Shown: piece after piece, positions 48,901-58,464 of the stretch
Layout: the number at the start of each line of letters is the position of its first letter
How positions within the stretch are numbered: the first letter of the stretch is position 1
NCBI GenBank assembly: GCA_963682175.1
Contig: OY821772.1
Coordinates: forward strand, 49,374,925-49,438,924
Origin: Triglochin maritima
Taxonomy: Eukaryota; Streptophyta; Magnoliopsida; Alismatales; Juncaginaceae
Length of the DNA: 64,000 nt
Reading direction: 5' to 3'
The notes under the pieces: model-generated
The model's input: only the letters and a program-made list of their open reading frames with translations
The model's database searches: none
What the model was told of the DNA's origin: nothing
Made by a program: the position numbers and the translations under genes

Positions 48901-49706
48901 TGTGTGTTATCTTAATCCCTTGAGCTTTAAATGATTTCCATAACCATCTAATGGGTCTCCACTCTTATCTTTGATATGCTAATGCTCTTGAATGAAGCTT
49001 AGCTTATGCTTTGATTAGTGGATATATTTTATGGGGAATGATAATGTTAGGATATTGATAGGAATTAATATTGGAAACACAAGTTGTAGTGTATGAACTC
49101 TTGTTGCCTTTACCTTAGCTAATGTCTTGTATGTTTTAATGATGTAGTCTTATCTTAATTCATGTGGAGGCATAGTAGGGTCTAGTCTTTATACTTGAGT
49201 TCATTTAGCTTCATTCCAATTATTGTCTTGTATGTTTTAATGATGTAGTGAAATCTTAATTCATGTGGAGGCAAAGTTGGATGTAGTTTTATGATTTCAT
49301 GCACTACATGTTGTGAGGAGCTTAATTACACACACACACACTACACACACATCTTTATATTCACATCATTTCTCTACCCCCTTTGGGGGTTTAGTTTTTC
49401 TTGCTTCTTTTCCATTTCCATTTGCATCTTAGTGTAGTTTAGTGTAATCAAACCAACCTTTCTTCCCTTTCTTTACCTCTCGCCTTCGCACAAACCAAGT
49501 GTCGACACACCTCCCAGTGGACGACCCGTATTTGCCACTGCTTCAACGCGGCCGTGCACTTGCGGTTAAATATAAAACGATCAATCACACATCTTCCTTA
49601 ACACTTCTAAAAGACGAATATCAAAATCAATGAACAAAATGTTTGCACATTCAATTCATAATAATTGACATATAAAAGTAAAAAATTTAGAACACATTCC
49701 TTTCAA
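45935..49706. mobile_element. Solo LTR of a copia-like family related to the 33-43 kb element
   Basis: Begins TGTAGGATTTCGTG and ends CACATTCCTTTCA, like the intact element's LTR ends. Imperfect duplications ACAAG (45930) and ACGAG (49707) flank it. Minus its nested insert it is about 2.2 kb, the same size as the intact LTRs, with clear but diverged similarity throughout (for example the 'ggtttatgtaaacca' and 'gagctctacggttaaggacc' blocks). It has its own GGTNNACC cluster at 46565-46965. No internal domain is present. Confidence 0.85.
48015..49587. mobile_element. Ty3-like solo LTR nested in the copia-like solo LTR
   Basis: TGATTGACAT...GATCAATCA, 1,573 bp, with perfect 5-bp duplications CACAT (48010-48014 and 49588-49592). 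It ends with 'gacgacccgtatttgccac' and 'cttgcggt' segments shared with the LTR at 51923-53160. It has a TATA-like 'cttataaatagaac' near 48540 and a short duplicated palindrome at about 48388-48422. Assignment to Ty3/gypsy is inference from this end type. Confidence 0.75.
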
Positions 49707-49967
49707 CGAGCTCGTCAAGGAATTGATTGGGGCGGAGGACCTTGTGGCGAAGATCACTATATGGAGATTCAGTGCGACTTATTCCCGATTGTCAATTTTT
49801 ACAAGTGTGCAGTTATGTCTTTCTTAGTGGGAACGGATGGTTTCGTTGCACTCGTGTATTACAGTGCTACCTTGAGAGAGTTTGTCTACCATGATGAAGT
49901 CATACAAATAGTTGATTATTGCTCATTTAGGGAGTTACAAACATTACATTCACTTAGAATTAGCTGA

Positions 49968-50479
49968 GAGATTCCTAGTACCTCCTATAGCGACCATGTA
50001 GTTTCAAATGCGAAACGAGAGTGTTCTTTGATGGAAGGTGGAGTACGAAAGTAGGAGAGTCTATTGGGACCAGTTACGTAGTAGATTTTGATTGTGATTT
50101 GTAATGTATTGGTTAAATTACTGTGCTTTTAATGTGTAATCTGTTCGTGTTGCTTTTTTATCGTGTTGCCTTTTTATAAGATTTCAAATTTGAAATGCAT
50201 CACATATAGCAAATAGGGAGAAAATATGTTCGTTAGAAAATAAATAATAACAACAAATAGGCAAATACAAATAATAAGAGTTCAACAGATAATAAAGTAA
50301 CTAATGTGCAAGCCGACTACACTTATCATCAGAACCGTGGTCGGAAATGCCCAACTGACTGTTCCACACCTGTATGAAGTCATCCCAACCTACACATGCA
50401 GATTTTGTCTTCTCGTTCAGTATCTGGTCTCTACAATCTAAGAACGGTTGCGCAAGCCGTATCGCCCTACTCATTCACT
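49968..50479. other. MULE 3' flank, nothing further recognised
   Basis: Sequence after the OTU-like frame stops. AT-rich with a palindrome TTTCAAATTTGAAA at about 50185. It may be the 3' non-coding part of the MULE genes between the OTU cargo and the PMD pseudogene. Confidence 0.4.
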
Positions 50480-51226
50480 TTATATGACATCAAAATTAGT
50501 GTTCATTAACAATAAAAACAAAATATACATTACAAATAAAAAATAAATTGCAAAACTTACCGCATCGTCACGTGTCCTATCCAGTGGTCTCTCAGGTCTC
50601 GGGGCGGTACCGTGCACGAGAGATGGATGTGAGTATCTACCGAACCAATCCAAATAATCTATGTGACAAGTGGAAGGGTCGCGGCTACGTGTAAGATCAC
50701 CAAAGTGAAGTCGACATCCTCTCGAAAATGTCCTCCAAATCAATTCCTCCATCGAAGCGTTGTACCTGACGTTATACGTCGTCGCAATCGCAGACCGCAC
50801 TGCATGCTCTGGCGTCGGGATGTCCACCGGGATCACTTGAACGTATCCTAACTGACGCAAAACGTGATCATGCAAATAAGGCTCCATGATATCCCGATAA
50901 TGAATAACGACTATCAATAAAGTTCTCGATACATCCGCAGCAGGCTCAGGACCATAGGACAACCACTCCACGTAAATGTTGACACGTTAATAATAATAAT
51001 AATAAAATAAATGTGAATGATATAGAGTTTTATATATGTGATGCAGTCATCTGATCTAGCCGTCTACGAATGGAATGGAGTTGCCCCTCGCTCTTATCCT
51101 CGCTCTGGACAGCCCACATACGCGAACGAGGATAGCCGACTCAATGATTTTCCGCTCCTGATGCGGGTGGAAATGAGGAAAATACTCATATATCCAAGCC
51201 TACAGCAGCGTAAGACAACCCGCAAT

Positions 51227-51548
51227 CAGGGCCGTCTCGGAAATTTTTGAGGCCCTGTGCGAAAATAAAAAACGAGACTCCTAAATTTGAAAAAAATTAT
51301 CCTCCTAGTTTAAATAATAAAAAATTTACTAACTTAATGCAATATTAATTGATTTTTTTTGTTCTCTTAGCAATATTTGAGACAAATTTATCAATGTTTA
51401 AGTGTTATTTATGTGTTAACACTAATTTTTTTTGCAACCCAATAAGGTCATGTACATTTCTTATTTTTTTTGAGGCCCCCTCAAAGTGAGGCCCGGAATG
51501 AGGCCCGGAGCAGGAGCTCACCCTGCTCCTGCTATTGGGCCGGGCCTG
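51227..51548. mobile_element. hAT non-autonomous element in the PMD pseudogene
   Basis: CAGGGCCGTCTCGG...GGGCCGGGCCTG, 322 bp, with a perfect 8-bp duplication CCCGCAAT (51219-51226 and 51549-51556). Termini of CAGGGC type and 8-bp duplications are hAT features. The right arm contains a hairpin around 'ggagcaggagctcaccctgctcctgc'. Confidence 0.9.
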
Positions 51549-51922
51549 CCCGCAATACCAGAACAATCAGCACGGCTAGCTATCCACAACTGGCGATACA
51601 TGTATGTCAACGTCGCCGACCCCTATGAGTACTGACCAATCGTATCCGGGTTCTTAGCCACCAATAGGTCGTGTGATCTGACTCTCCAACCGCTCTTGTC
51701 GACAAACAAGACGTATCCGAGCAGTAAGAACATGTAGGCAGTCAACTGCGTATCCTCAACCCGCGGTGGTCGTCCCCGTCTGCAAAAATCGTCAACAGCG
51801 TCGATGCTGACACCACCTCCACTCTAAAATGGTATATCCCTTCCAAGACCATCGACACTCACCCCGAGGAACTCTGCTACATAACACTTCAGCTCAGGCG
51901 TCGATGTCTGAGCACGGACCAT

Positions 51923-53160
51923 TGATGCATTGCATACATTGCATCATATGTCTTTCATTTAGATTAATTTTATATCAATAAATGCTACTAAGGTATGTGT
52001 TTAGTCTTATTTACAGAATACAGGGACCTGAATACAAATTACCCATATCTCGAGCATAAATGCGTGCAAGAGACTCATTCTTGTCATAAAGACCAAGTTC
52101 AAGATTATCGGGTTTCAAATGGAAATGCATCCAAGCATAAAAGCATTCAAGACCTAATTACAAAAAGGACAAGGACTTAAGCACAAAAGTAGACAATGAC
52201 TTAACTGCAAAAAGCCAAGGACCTAATTGCAAATTACGAGTAGCTTTTATTATTATGGAGAAAATCTAAAGAAAAATCAATGTGGATCTCCAAATATATA
52301 AAGAAATAAAGTCGGAGCTCAAAAGAAAGGAAAGAATCAATCCAGAGGCGCAAAGGATATTGAAATCATACCATAAACACACAGGAAAAATCCGGATTAA
52401 ATCGGACCTAAAAATGTGGCGAATCCGCCGCACCTTATGTATAAAATGCGGCGAATCCGCCGCACAAAATTAGATCCATGCTCTAAAAGTTTTACCGGTT
52501 GCGTGTTGACGCGTGTACTTTCCTATTTTATACCTAAGTCCCTTGTATCAGCTATAAATAGCCCTGAAACGATGTTGTAGAGGATCTTCTTAATTTTAAC
52601 CTTAGTTTTTAATTCTTAGTCTTAGTTTTGTATTCTTCTTTTTAGCAATAAAATTCTGTTGGTTTATTTTGTGTTTTTACTTTTCTTTCTTAGTTCCTCG
52701 AGGACCCCTTCTCCCTCCCTCCATCTATGAGTTTCTAACTCTTTCTAAAGGGTGGAGGTGACGGATTTAGGGTGAAGAGAAGAAGAATAAAAGTTATTAT
52801 TTTAATTTCGTGTTAGTATATTTTGATTACTTGAGTTTATGTTAAATCATTTATCATGTAATGCTTTATAACTAATATGATTTATTATAAGTTTCTGAAT
52901 TCTCTAATCTAAACCCTATATCTAAACGTCCACCCAACGGAATTCACCATCTTTGTTCTTGTTTTAGTATTATTTGTTCATGTTTCATGCTTTAGAAAAT
53001 TAAAACCCAAAAATCTCAAAACCAAACATATTCTTCTCTTCTTCTTTCCCCTAATCGAAAATCACAAAAATAACAAGATCTCTCCCTCCTTGTGTTCGAC
53101 CCGTACTTGTCACGTCTTCATTGACGTCGTGAACTTGCGGTATAAATTTAATTCTCATCA
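51923..53160. mobile_element. Ty3-like solo LTR in the PMD pseudogene
   Basis: TGATGCATTGCATAC...AATTCTCATCA, 1,238 bp, perfect 5-bp duplications ACCAT (51918-51922 and 53161-53165). It shares the 'gacccgtactt', 'ttgcggt' terminal block with the LTR at 48015-49587. A duplicated perfect palindrome GCGGCGAATCCGCCGC occurs at about 52417-52464. No internal region is present. Confidence 0.8.
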
Positions 53161-53375
53161 ACCATACGACCATCTGAATGTGCAGAATCTGAAACACGTC
53201 ATGCAACATGATCGTCATCTCTCCGAAAGGCAGGTGGAAAGAGTTGGTGTCAGGCTACCACCGCTCCACAAACGCAGAAATCAACGACATGTCAAGGCAT
53301 ATGAACATGTTGTAAGGCAAATGACTCGATCAGCTATCAGTAATGACCCTCATGATATCATCACTCAAAACTGAA

Positions 53376-54280
53376 CGTCAACCCTATAATGTAGTACAAT
53401 CTTTGTGCCGATTATGTCACTTCAGAACCTTTTGATCATCGTCCTCCCAAATGTGTCTGGTAATGTGATTGACACAAACGAATAAAGTAATTTTCAGACG
53501 ACGTTTAGCAGTTCAGTTGTTTACTGACATCTTGTCAACTATACTTGCTATGTACGATAATAATGATCAAATCTATATATTATTGTCATCCAGTTAAACT
53601 TAAATCGAGATACACATTATGTGTAAAGTTGCAAGTTTTGAATGATTGGTACTTAATAGTAGAAAATGGTAAGAAGTTCTCAACGGGAGTTGACTATCTT
53701 ACTTCCACTTTAAACAGTGATGTTTTGGACTTCTCTAATAGTAGTCAATTCTTATCAAGCACGAATCACCTTGTGAAATTGTATTTGGTTAGATTTTGAG
53801 TTTGATCAATGGACAAGATAACTTGTTGTTTAGAACGTGACTAATTAGTGACAGTAGCTAAGTAGAGAACAACAAAATCTACAGTGCATCAGTCAACCTA
53901 GTTGATTTGTGAAATATTTAAGCTCTGGAAATTCTTTCGTAGAAATGAGCTTGGATATAAAATTTTCTAAGAAACAAAATAAAAGCGTCACTTGTTCCAT
54001 ATAACAGAAGTACATTTAGCGTTTAGTAATAAAAAAATGAAATAACGACATAACTGAATTTCGTTTTGTATCAAAGTTGACCGATCTACCTAAAAACTAA
54101 AAAAGGATGGTTCCGGCTCAGATATAAAATAAAATAATCTTAGCAGTGGTAGGGCAATGTTGGGAAGATAGTCTTCTTGGATGCAAAATTCCCTGACGAA
54201 GCGATCCAACTTCCCGGCGCCGCGCCCATCCTCCTAACCCCAATCCTACGTCCCGAAACAAACCAAATCGGAGAGCTGAG
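53376..54280. other. Upstream region of the ORMDL gene
   Basis: AT-rich, non-coding. Proximal promoter and leader of the ORMDL gene lie at its right end; no specific element is certain. Confidence 0.5.
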
Positions 54281-57200
54281 ATGGCGAAGCTGTACGGCGC
54301 GCAGAGCCGGCCGGCGACGGACGTGAACTTGAACAAGAACACGGAGTGGTTCGTGTACCCCGGCGTGTGGACCGCCTACATCCTCATCCTCTTCTTCTCC
54401 TGGTTCCTCCTCGTCTCCGCCTTCCGCTTCTCCTCCGGCCTCGCCTGGACTCTCGTCAACCTCGCCCACTTCCTCGTAACTCCTAACCTCTCGATTTCTT
54501 TTTGGTCAATTGGGGAAAGTTGCTTGGTTTGTTGACTTTCTTGATCTGGTTAAATTTTGGTGCAATCCCCCCCCCCCCCCCCCCCCCCTCTTTTGTAGTT
54601 CTATTGCCAAGTGGATTGTGTTGTTGTAATTATAAATGCTTGTGAAAGTTTGGGCTTTTTAAAAAAAAACTTTTTTTTTGAGGTTAAGTTCTGTATAGAA
54701 ATGGGAATGAACTTCTGGTTGGTTCGGTTTTCTTAGTTATGGTGATTTTGTTTCTTGATTCCACACCGAATCAATTCCATACGGATAAGAATTAGGGGAA
54801 TGTTGTGGTAATTTTCGTTGGAAACTAAGTGGTAGAAAACAAAGTGCGATTTGAAGGCTGTGACATTTGCGGATGTGCCTATCCTAACGATCCCCCGTGC
54901 ACCTTGGAAGAAGAACCTTCACAGTGGAAGGGGATGTGCTACCTGTAATCGGGGAGCAGCGGACGCCTTCCAACCCCTGTCGCCACAGATACCTAGGGCT
55001 AGGGGTATGTTGACATGGGAATTGCAATGACCATGACACTTTGTTAAGGCATTTTTCTCGGCACTCTGGCAAAGGAAGTAGTTATAGTACTAAATAAATG
55101 ATACCACTGCGAAAGAGGTGGAAGTTAAGGGGTTTAAATCTCTAATTGAGTTTGAATTGGATGGTGGAGGTTAGATATCATCAATCTGTCATTATTAACA
55201 ACCATGGAAGAGCTTGAAGTAAATTAATCTTAACCCACAATGCAAAATTGCTCCTAGTGGTGTGGATTAGAATGACTAGGATTGTCTAGGTTGCTTGACT
55301 TGCTTCTGGTCCTTTAGATTATGTATTGTAGATTCATTTACCTAACAGTACGTTACTTTAAGTCCTCATGATTAAACTTTGCTGGTCAGTACCAAATGGG
55401 CAGTGAGAGGAATCGTTGATCTCTCTTTTGGTCTCTTTAATGGACAAATGCCGCTGGCACATTGAGATTAACTCATTAAACCCGAGGGAGTGCAGCAGGC
55501 TTAATGGAATTTCATGGAATGTAATAGTGTTCAATTTTTGGATATTTTGGTCTGCAAAAGTGTGAGCCATGTTGGGGTTTGAATTGAATCGGGCTTACAT
55601 TTGAGCTTTATGAAATTAACTTGTAAATATTTATAAGTTAGTTGGACTGAAACATTAACCTAGCCCACTGCCTTTCAGTCCAAGGTCTTTATATTTTTGT
55701 TCTACTATCATTGTGTTGTGCATCATGTAAGAGAAACACATACAATAAACTGGATTTGCAAAAGAAATGTCAAATGCTACTACTTCTACCTCTAGTTTAT
55801 CAAATATGGGAAATGATGTGAAAATAAGTACGCCACTTTTTTACCTTTTTTCGTAGCATTCTAAACAAATGGTCTGCAAGAAAGGGCTAATTGTAAAACT
55901 TCTTCATTTGGTGAATTATTGTAATGGTCCCCAACAAATTGATATCTTTTGAGGATGATGAATCTCATTTTTAATTTCCCTTGCATGTCCCATCTACAAG
56001 TAGGAGAAAATCAACTTTGCCAAAAAGAAAGACTTGTAATGGGAGAAGAAGGGGGAGTGGATGGCGTTGGATGATCTGAGAATATAGATCAACATAAGGA
56101 AATTTATTTTGAAGCCTAATATAAGGAATTCATTGAAGTCATCCCTCATCTTCACAGAATTCCAAATTTTGCATCTTTTAAACATTTGATTTGGTTGGAA
56201 AACTCTTCTTAGACTCCGTAGCTAATCCTTCACCAGAAAACAGCTAATGTGTTTTTTTTTACATTCTTACTTCGGTCTTTTGGCCTGGTTTTCCTGAAAA
56301 TAGGTATAATTGTTTATTGATCAAAATGTTTTTTTATTTTAGTCTTCTTCATTTATGACATTTATAGCTTGCTAATGTGAATTTGCATATATATGAGATA
56401 CCAAATCTGATGAAGTTGAGTTTTAGAATGGGTGGTTATTGAATACCAAGTCTGGCATGTTTTATGATATGAAGTTGTTCTTATCCCCATGGTAATTGGC
56501 TTGGGAATGGTGTGTCTGTGTGACTCTGATTAAGGTGCCCACATGACACATGCATAATTACACGATGCTTTTGGTACTCCTTGTACGTTATATAATTTTA
56601 TTTAGGATACAAATGTAAGCATTATGATTGCACCCAATAGCTAATGTAGGTACTAAATGTTATAAAGTCCTGATACAGTTTGTAGCAGTTTTTCTTTCTT
56701 TGACAATAGTATTAAAGTTATTCCTTAAACAAGTCTCAAAAAGGTATGGATATACATATGTTTCATCACATACAGGGCATATGTACAAAATTATGGATGT
56801 GATGGTTTCTTAGTGTATATAGATTAAAACATTTAACTCAACCTTAACTTGACCCCTTGAATGCCCTAGAGCTAGCTTCTCTCCAACTTTACTATTCCAC
56901 TTGATTGATACAAGATCGGATCTCGTAATATGACACTCCTAAAACCTTTTGCTTTGTTTGGAGAGTTAGAATTTGTAACATTTCGCTAACTGGAAATAAC
57001 TTCTGATCGACCATGTTGTAGCCTGGTTCATATATTGTATCTTACAGTTCCCTCTCTGTCATTTTTCCGCAGTTCGTCGTTGTAGTTCTTCCAGCTGTTG
57101 TCTTCTTGGCACTAAATTGTTTATTTGATTTTGTAGACAACATATCATTTCTTCCACTGGAAGAAGGGGACCCCTTTTGCTGAAGATCAGGGTGTCTACA

Positions 57201-58195
57201 ATACTTTGACATGGTGGGAGCAGATGGACGATGGAAAGCAGTTCACAACAAACAGGAAATTTCTAACTATCGTCCCAGTTGTGCTGTGAGTAAATCCCTT
57301 GTGACAGAATTTTGTTGGTCCTTTACAATAGCTTTTCTAGATGATGTGTTTCTGATAATTTACGATGGTTGTTAGGATTCATTGGCACTTGGATAACATA
57401 GTAAAATTGTGTTTTCAAATTTTAATCTACTTCAAATCGTCGTGATTTTGCAATATTAATCGGTAAAGCTGGGTAACGGGCCGGCCCGGCCCGTTTCAAG
57501 GAGGTCAAGCCCGGGCCATCCCGTTTTTTCTCTTAGTGTTTTGTGAACAAACGGGCCGGCCCGCCCGTTTACCTAAAGCTCAGCCTGTTTATTTTCTCCA
57601 GGCCCAGCCCGACGGTCCATGGGCCAGGCCCAAAACGAGTTGGCCCGGCCCGGTACCCACCTCTATTAATCGGAGGCAAATTTTCCAACCTATTCGACTT
57701 AATATTTGGTTGATTAATCTTATATTGATGTCCAATCTGTTTGATTTGTCATTTGGTTGATCTCTGAATTCCGAAGGTAGTTACTTCTTTCCCACTTCTG
57801 TGATATGTTGAGTTTGTAGATCTGGTTCCATTTAAGCATTTGGAATGTTGTTTTTGTATTATAGATGATCTATAGATTTATACATTCTCATTTGTTTCTG
57901 ATTAGTATAGCACGTAAAATATGAAGTTGTTGATAAGATTTAAGTCCAGTACACTTTAGGTCATTATCTTATTTCTTTGTCAAATTCTAACTCGTATGAG
58001 ATTTTCAACTGCGAAACATGCATCTGCTTTCTGATTGATGCTTTGCACCTTTTCTTCAGGTATTTGGTAGCTTGTCACACGACTAATTATCAGTACCCTA
58101 TGCTTTTGTTCAACACTTTTGCCGTGATAGTCCTGGTGATTGCGAAGTTCCCAAATATGCACGAGGTTCGGATATTTGGTATTAATGGTGGTTGA
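54281..58195 (+). CDS. ORM1-like (ORMDL) protein, sphingolipid regulator
   Basis: Three exons, 54281-54475, 57137-57285 and 58060-58195, GT-AG and in phase, give 159 residues, close to the family's usual size of about 155. Landmarks are [15 protein letters not shown] and the membrane segment [18 protein letters not shown]. Exon 2 carries [12 protein letters not shown] and [13 protein letters not shown], with [12 protein letters not shown]. The C-terminal hydrophobic region ends [24 protein letters not shown] proteins sit in the ER membrane and hold back serine palmitoyltransferase, the first enzyme of sphingolipid synthesis. Intron 1 is long (2.66 kb) with a poly-C tract; intron 2 carries a hAT MITE. 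The coding sequence is undamaged. Confidence 0.97.
54567..54589 (+). repeat. Poly-C tract in ORMDL intron 1
   Basis: About 22 C in a row, followed by CTCTTTTG. Unusual length for a homopolymer C run in plant DNA; its true length may be uncertain from sequencing. Confidence 0.9.
57464..57665. mobile_element. hAT MITE in ORMDL intron 2
   Basis: TAAAGCTGGGTAACGGGCC...CGGTACCCACCTCTA, 202 bp, with a perfect 8-bp duplication TTAATCGG (57456-57463 and 57666-57673). The interior is filled with GGCCCGGCC/GGGCCGGCCC palindromes. Confidence 0.92.
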
Positions 58196-58464
58196 TTTCA
58201 AATGGATGAGAAAACCTGCCAATTTGATTTTGGTGTTTCCACATGATGTAAATCCTATTGCAACACAGTGGATATTGTACCTGTGAATCTTGATTCATTT
58301 TGTAGAATGTATTCAGGAATTTGGGACTCAGCAACTGCCAAAAACAATGTTCTGTAGTAAGAGGAACTTCCTACTGAGAATTGCTTAAAAAATTCTCCCT
58401 TGTAAATTTTTGGTGCGCTTGAACCATTGTCCTAAAAATATTATTCTTGTCCGTCCGTGTATAA

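Larger units (their letters stand above)
45676..49967 (+). pseudogene. OTU cysteine-protease-like domain, MULE cargo, split by an LTR
   Basis: The first half (45676-45934) has LPFQEAWNDVRADDNCGFRC. The DxNCGFR pattern is the catalytic Asp/Cys block of OTU deubiquitinase-like proteases. The second half (49707-49967) has IDWGGGPCGEDHYMEIQCDL and VVY-like core strands, matching the C-terminal region of the MULE-associated OTU group, with a frameshift near the junction. The solo LTR at 45935-49706 separates the halves. It follows the transposase in the same direction, so it is the second gene or a fused tail of the MULE. OTU enzymes cut ubiquitin chains; a role in the element is unknown. Confidence 0.75.
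31915..50200 (+). mobile_element. Large Mutator-like element (MULE) remnant, heavily interrupted
   Basis: The segments 32003-32948, 44440-45934 and 49707-50100 together hold a MULE transposase and an OTU-like cargo. The text before the first ATG (about 32003-32095) matches 62330-62415, including the start MS(S/G)ET, so this is a multi-copy family. The left end is probably near 31915-31930, where 'aaattactgtttgtcat' resembles the family terminus at 62283-62330. The right end was not found; it may be beyond the PMD pseudogene near 53.4 kb. Two LTR insertions, each with its own nested element, expand it. Confidence 0.7.
50480..53375 (-). pseudogene. Plant mobile domain (PMD) protein, broken and interrupted
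   Basis: Read on the minus strand from 53375. It contains AFVERW, a stop, then FHLPFGEMTIMLHDVFQIL. After the LTR at 51923-53160 come LTAYMFLLLGYVLFVDKSGW and DTIGQYS, a stop, GSATLTYMYRQLW (to 51557). After the hAT element come AWIYEYFPHFHP (near 51195), then WLSYGPEP and LRQLGYVQVIP (50971 down to about 50840). These are the standard PMD (aminotransferase-like, plant mobile domain) landmarks in order. PMD proteins occur both as host genes of the MAIN type and inside transposons. In-frame stops are at about 53267, 51840 and 51633, and the region beyond 51060 is also broken. Its position next to the MULE suggests a captured cargo. Confidence 0.85.
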
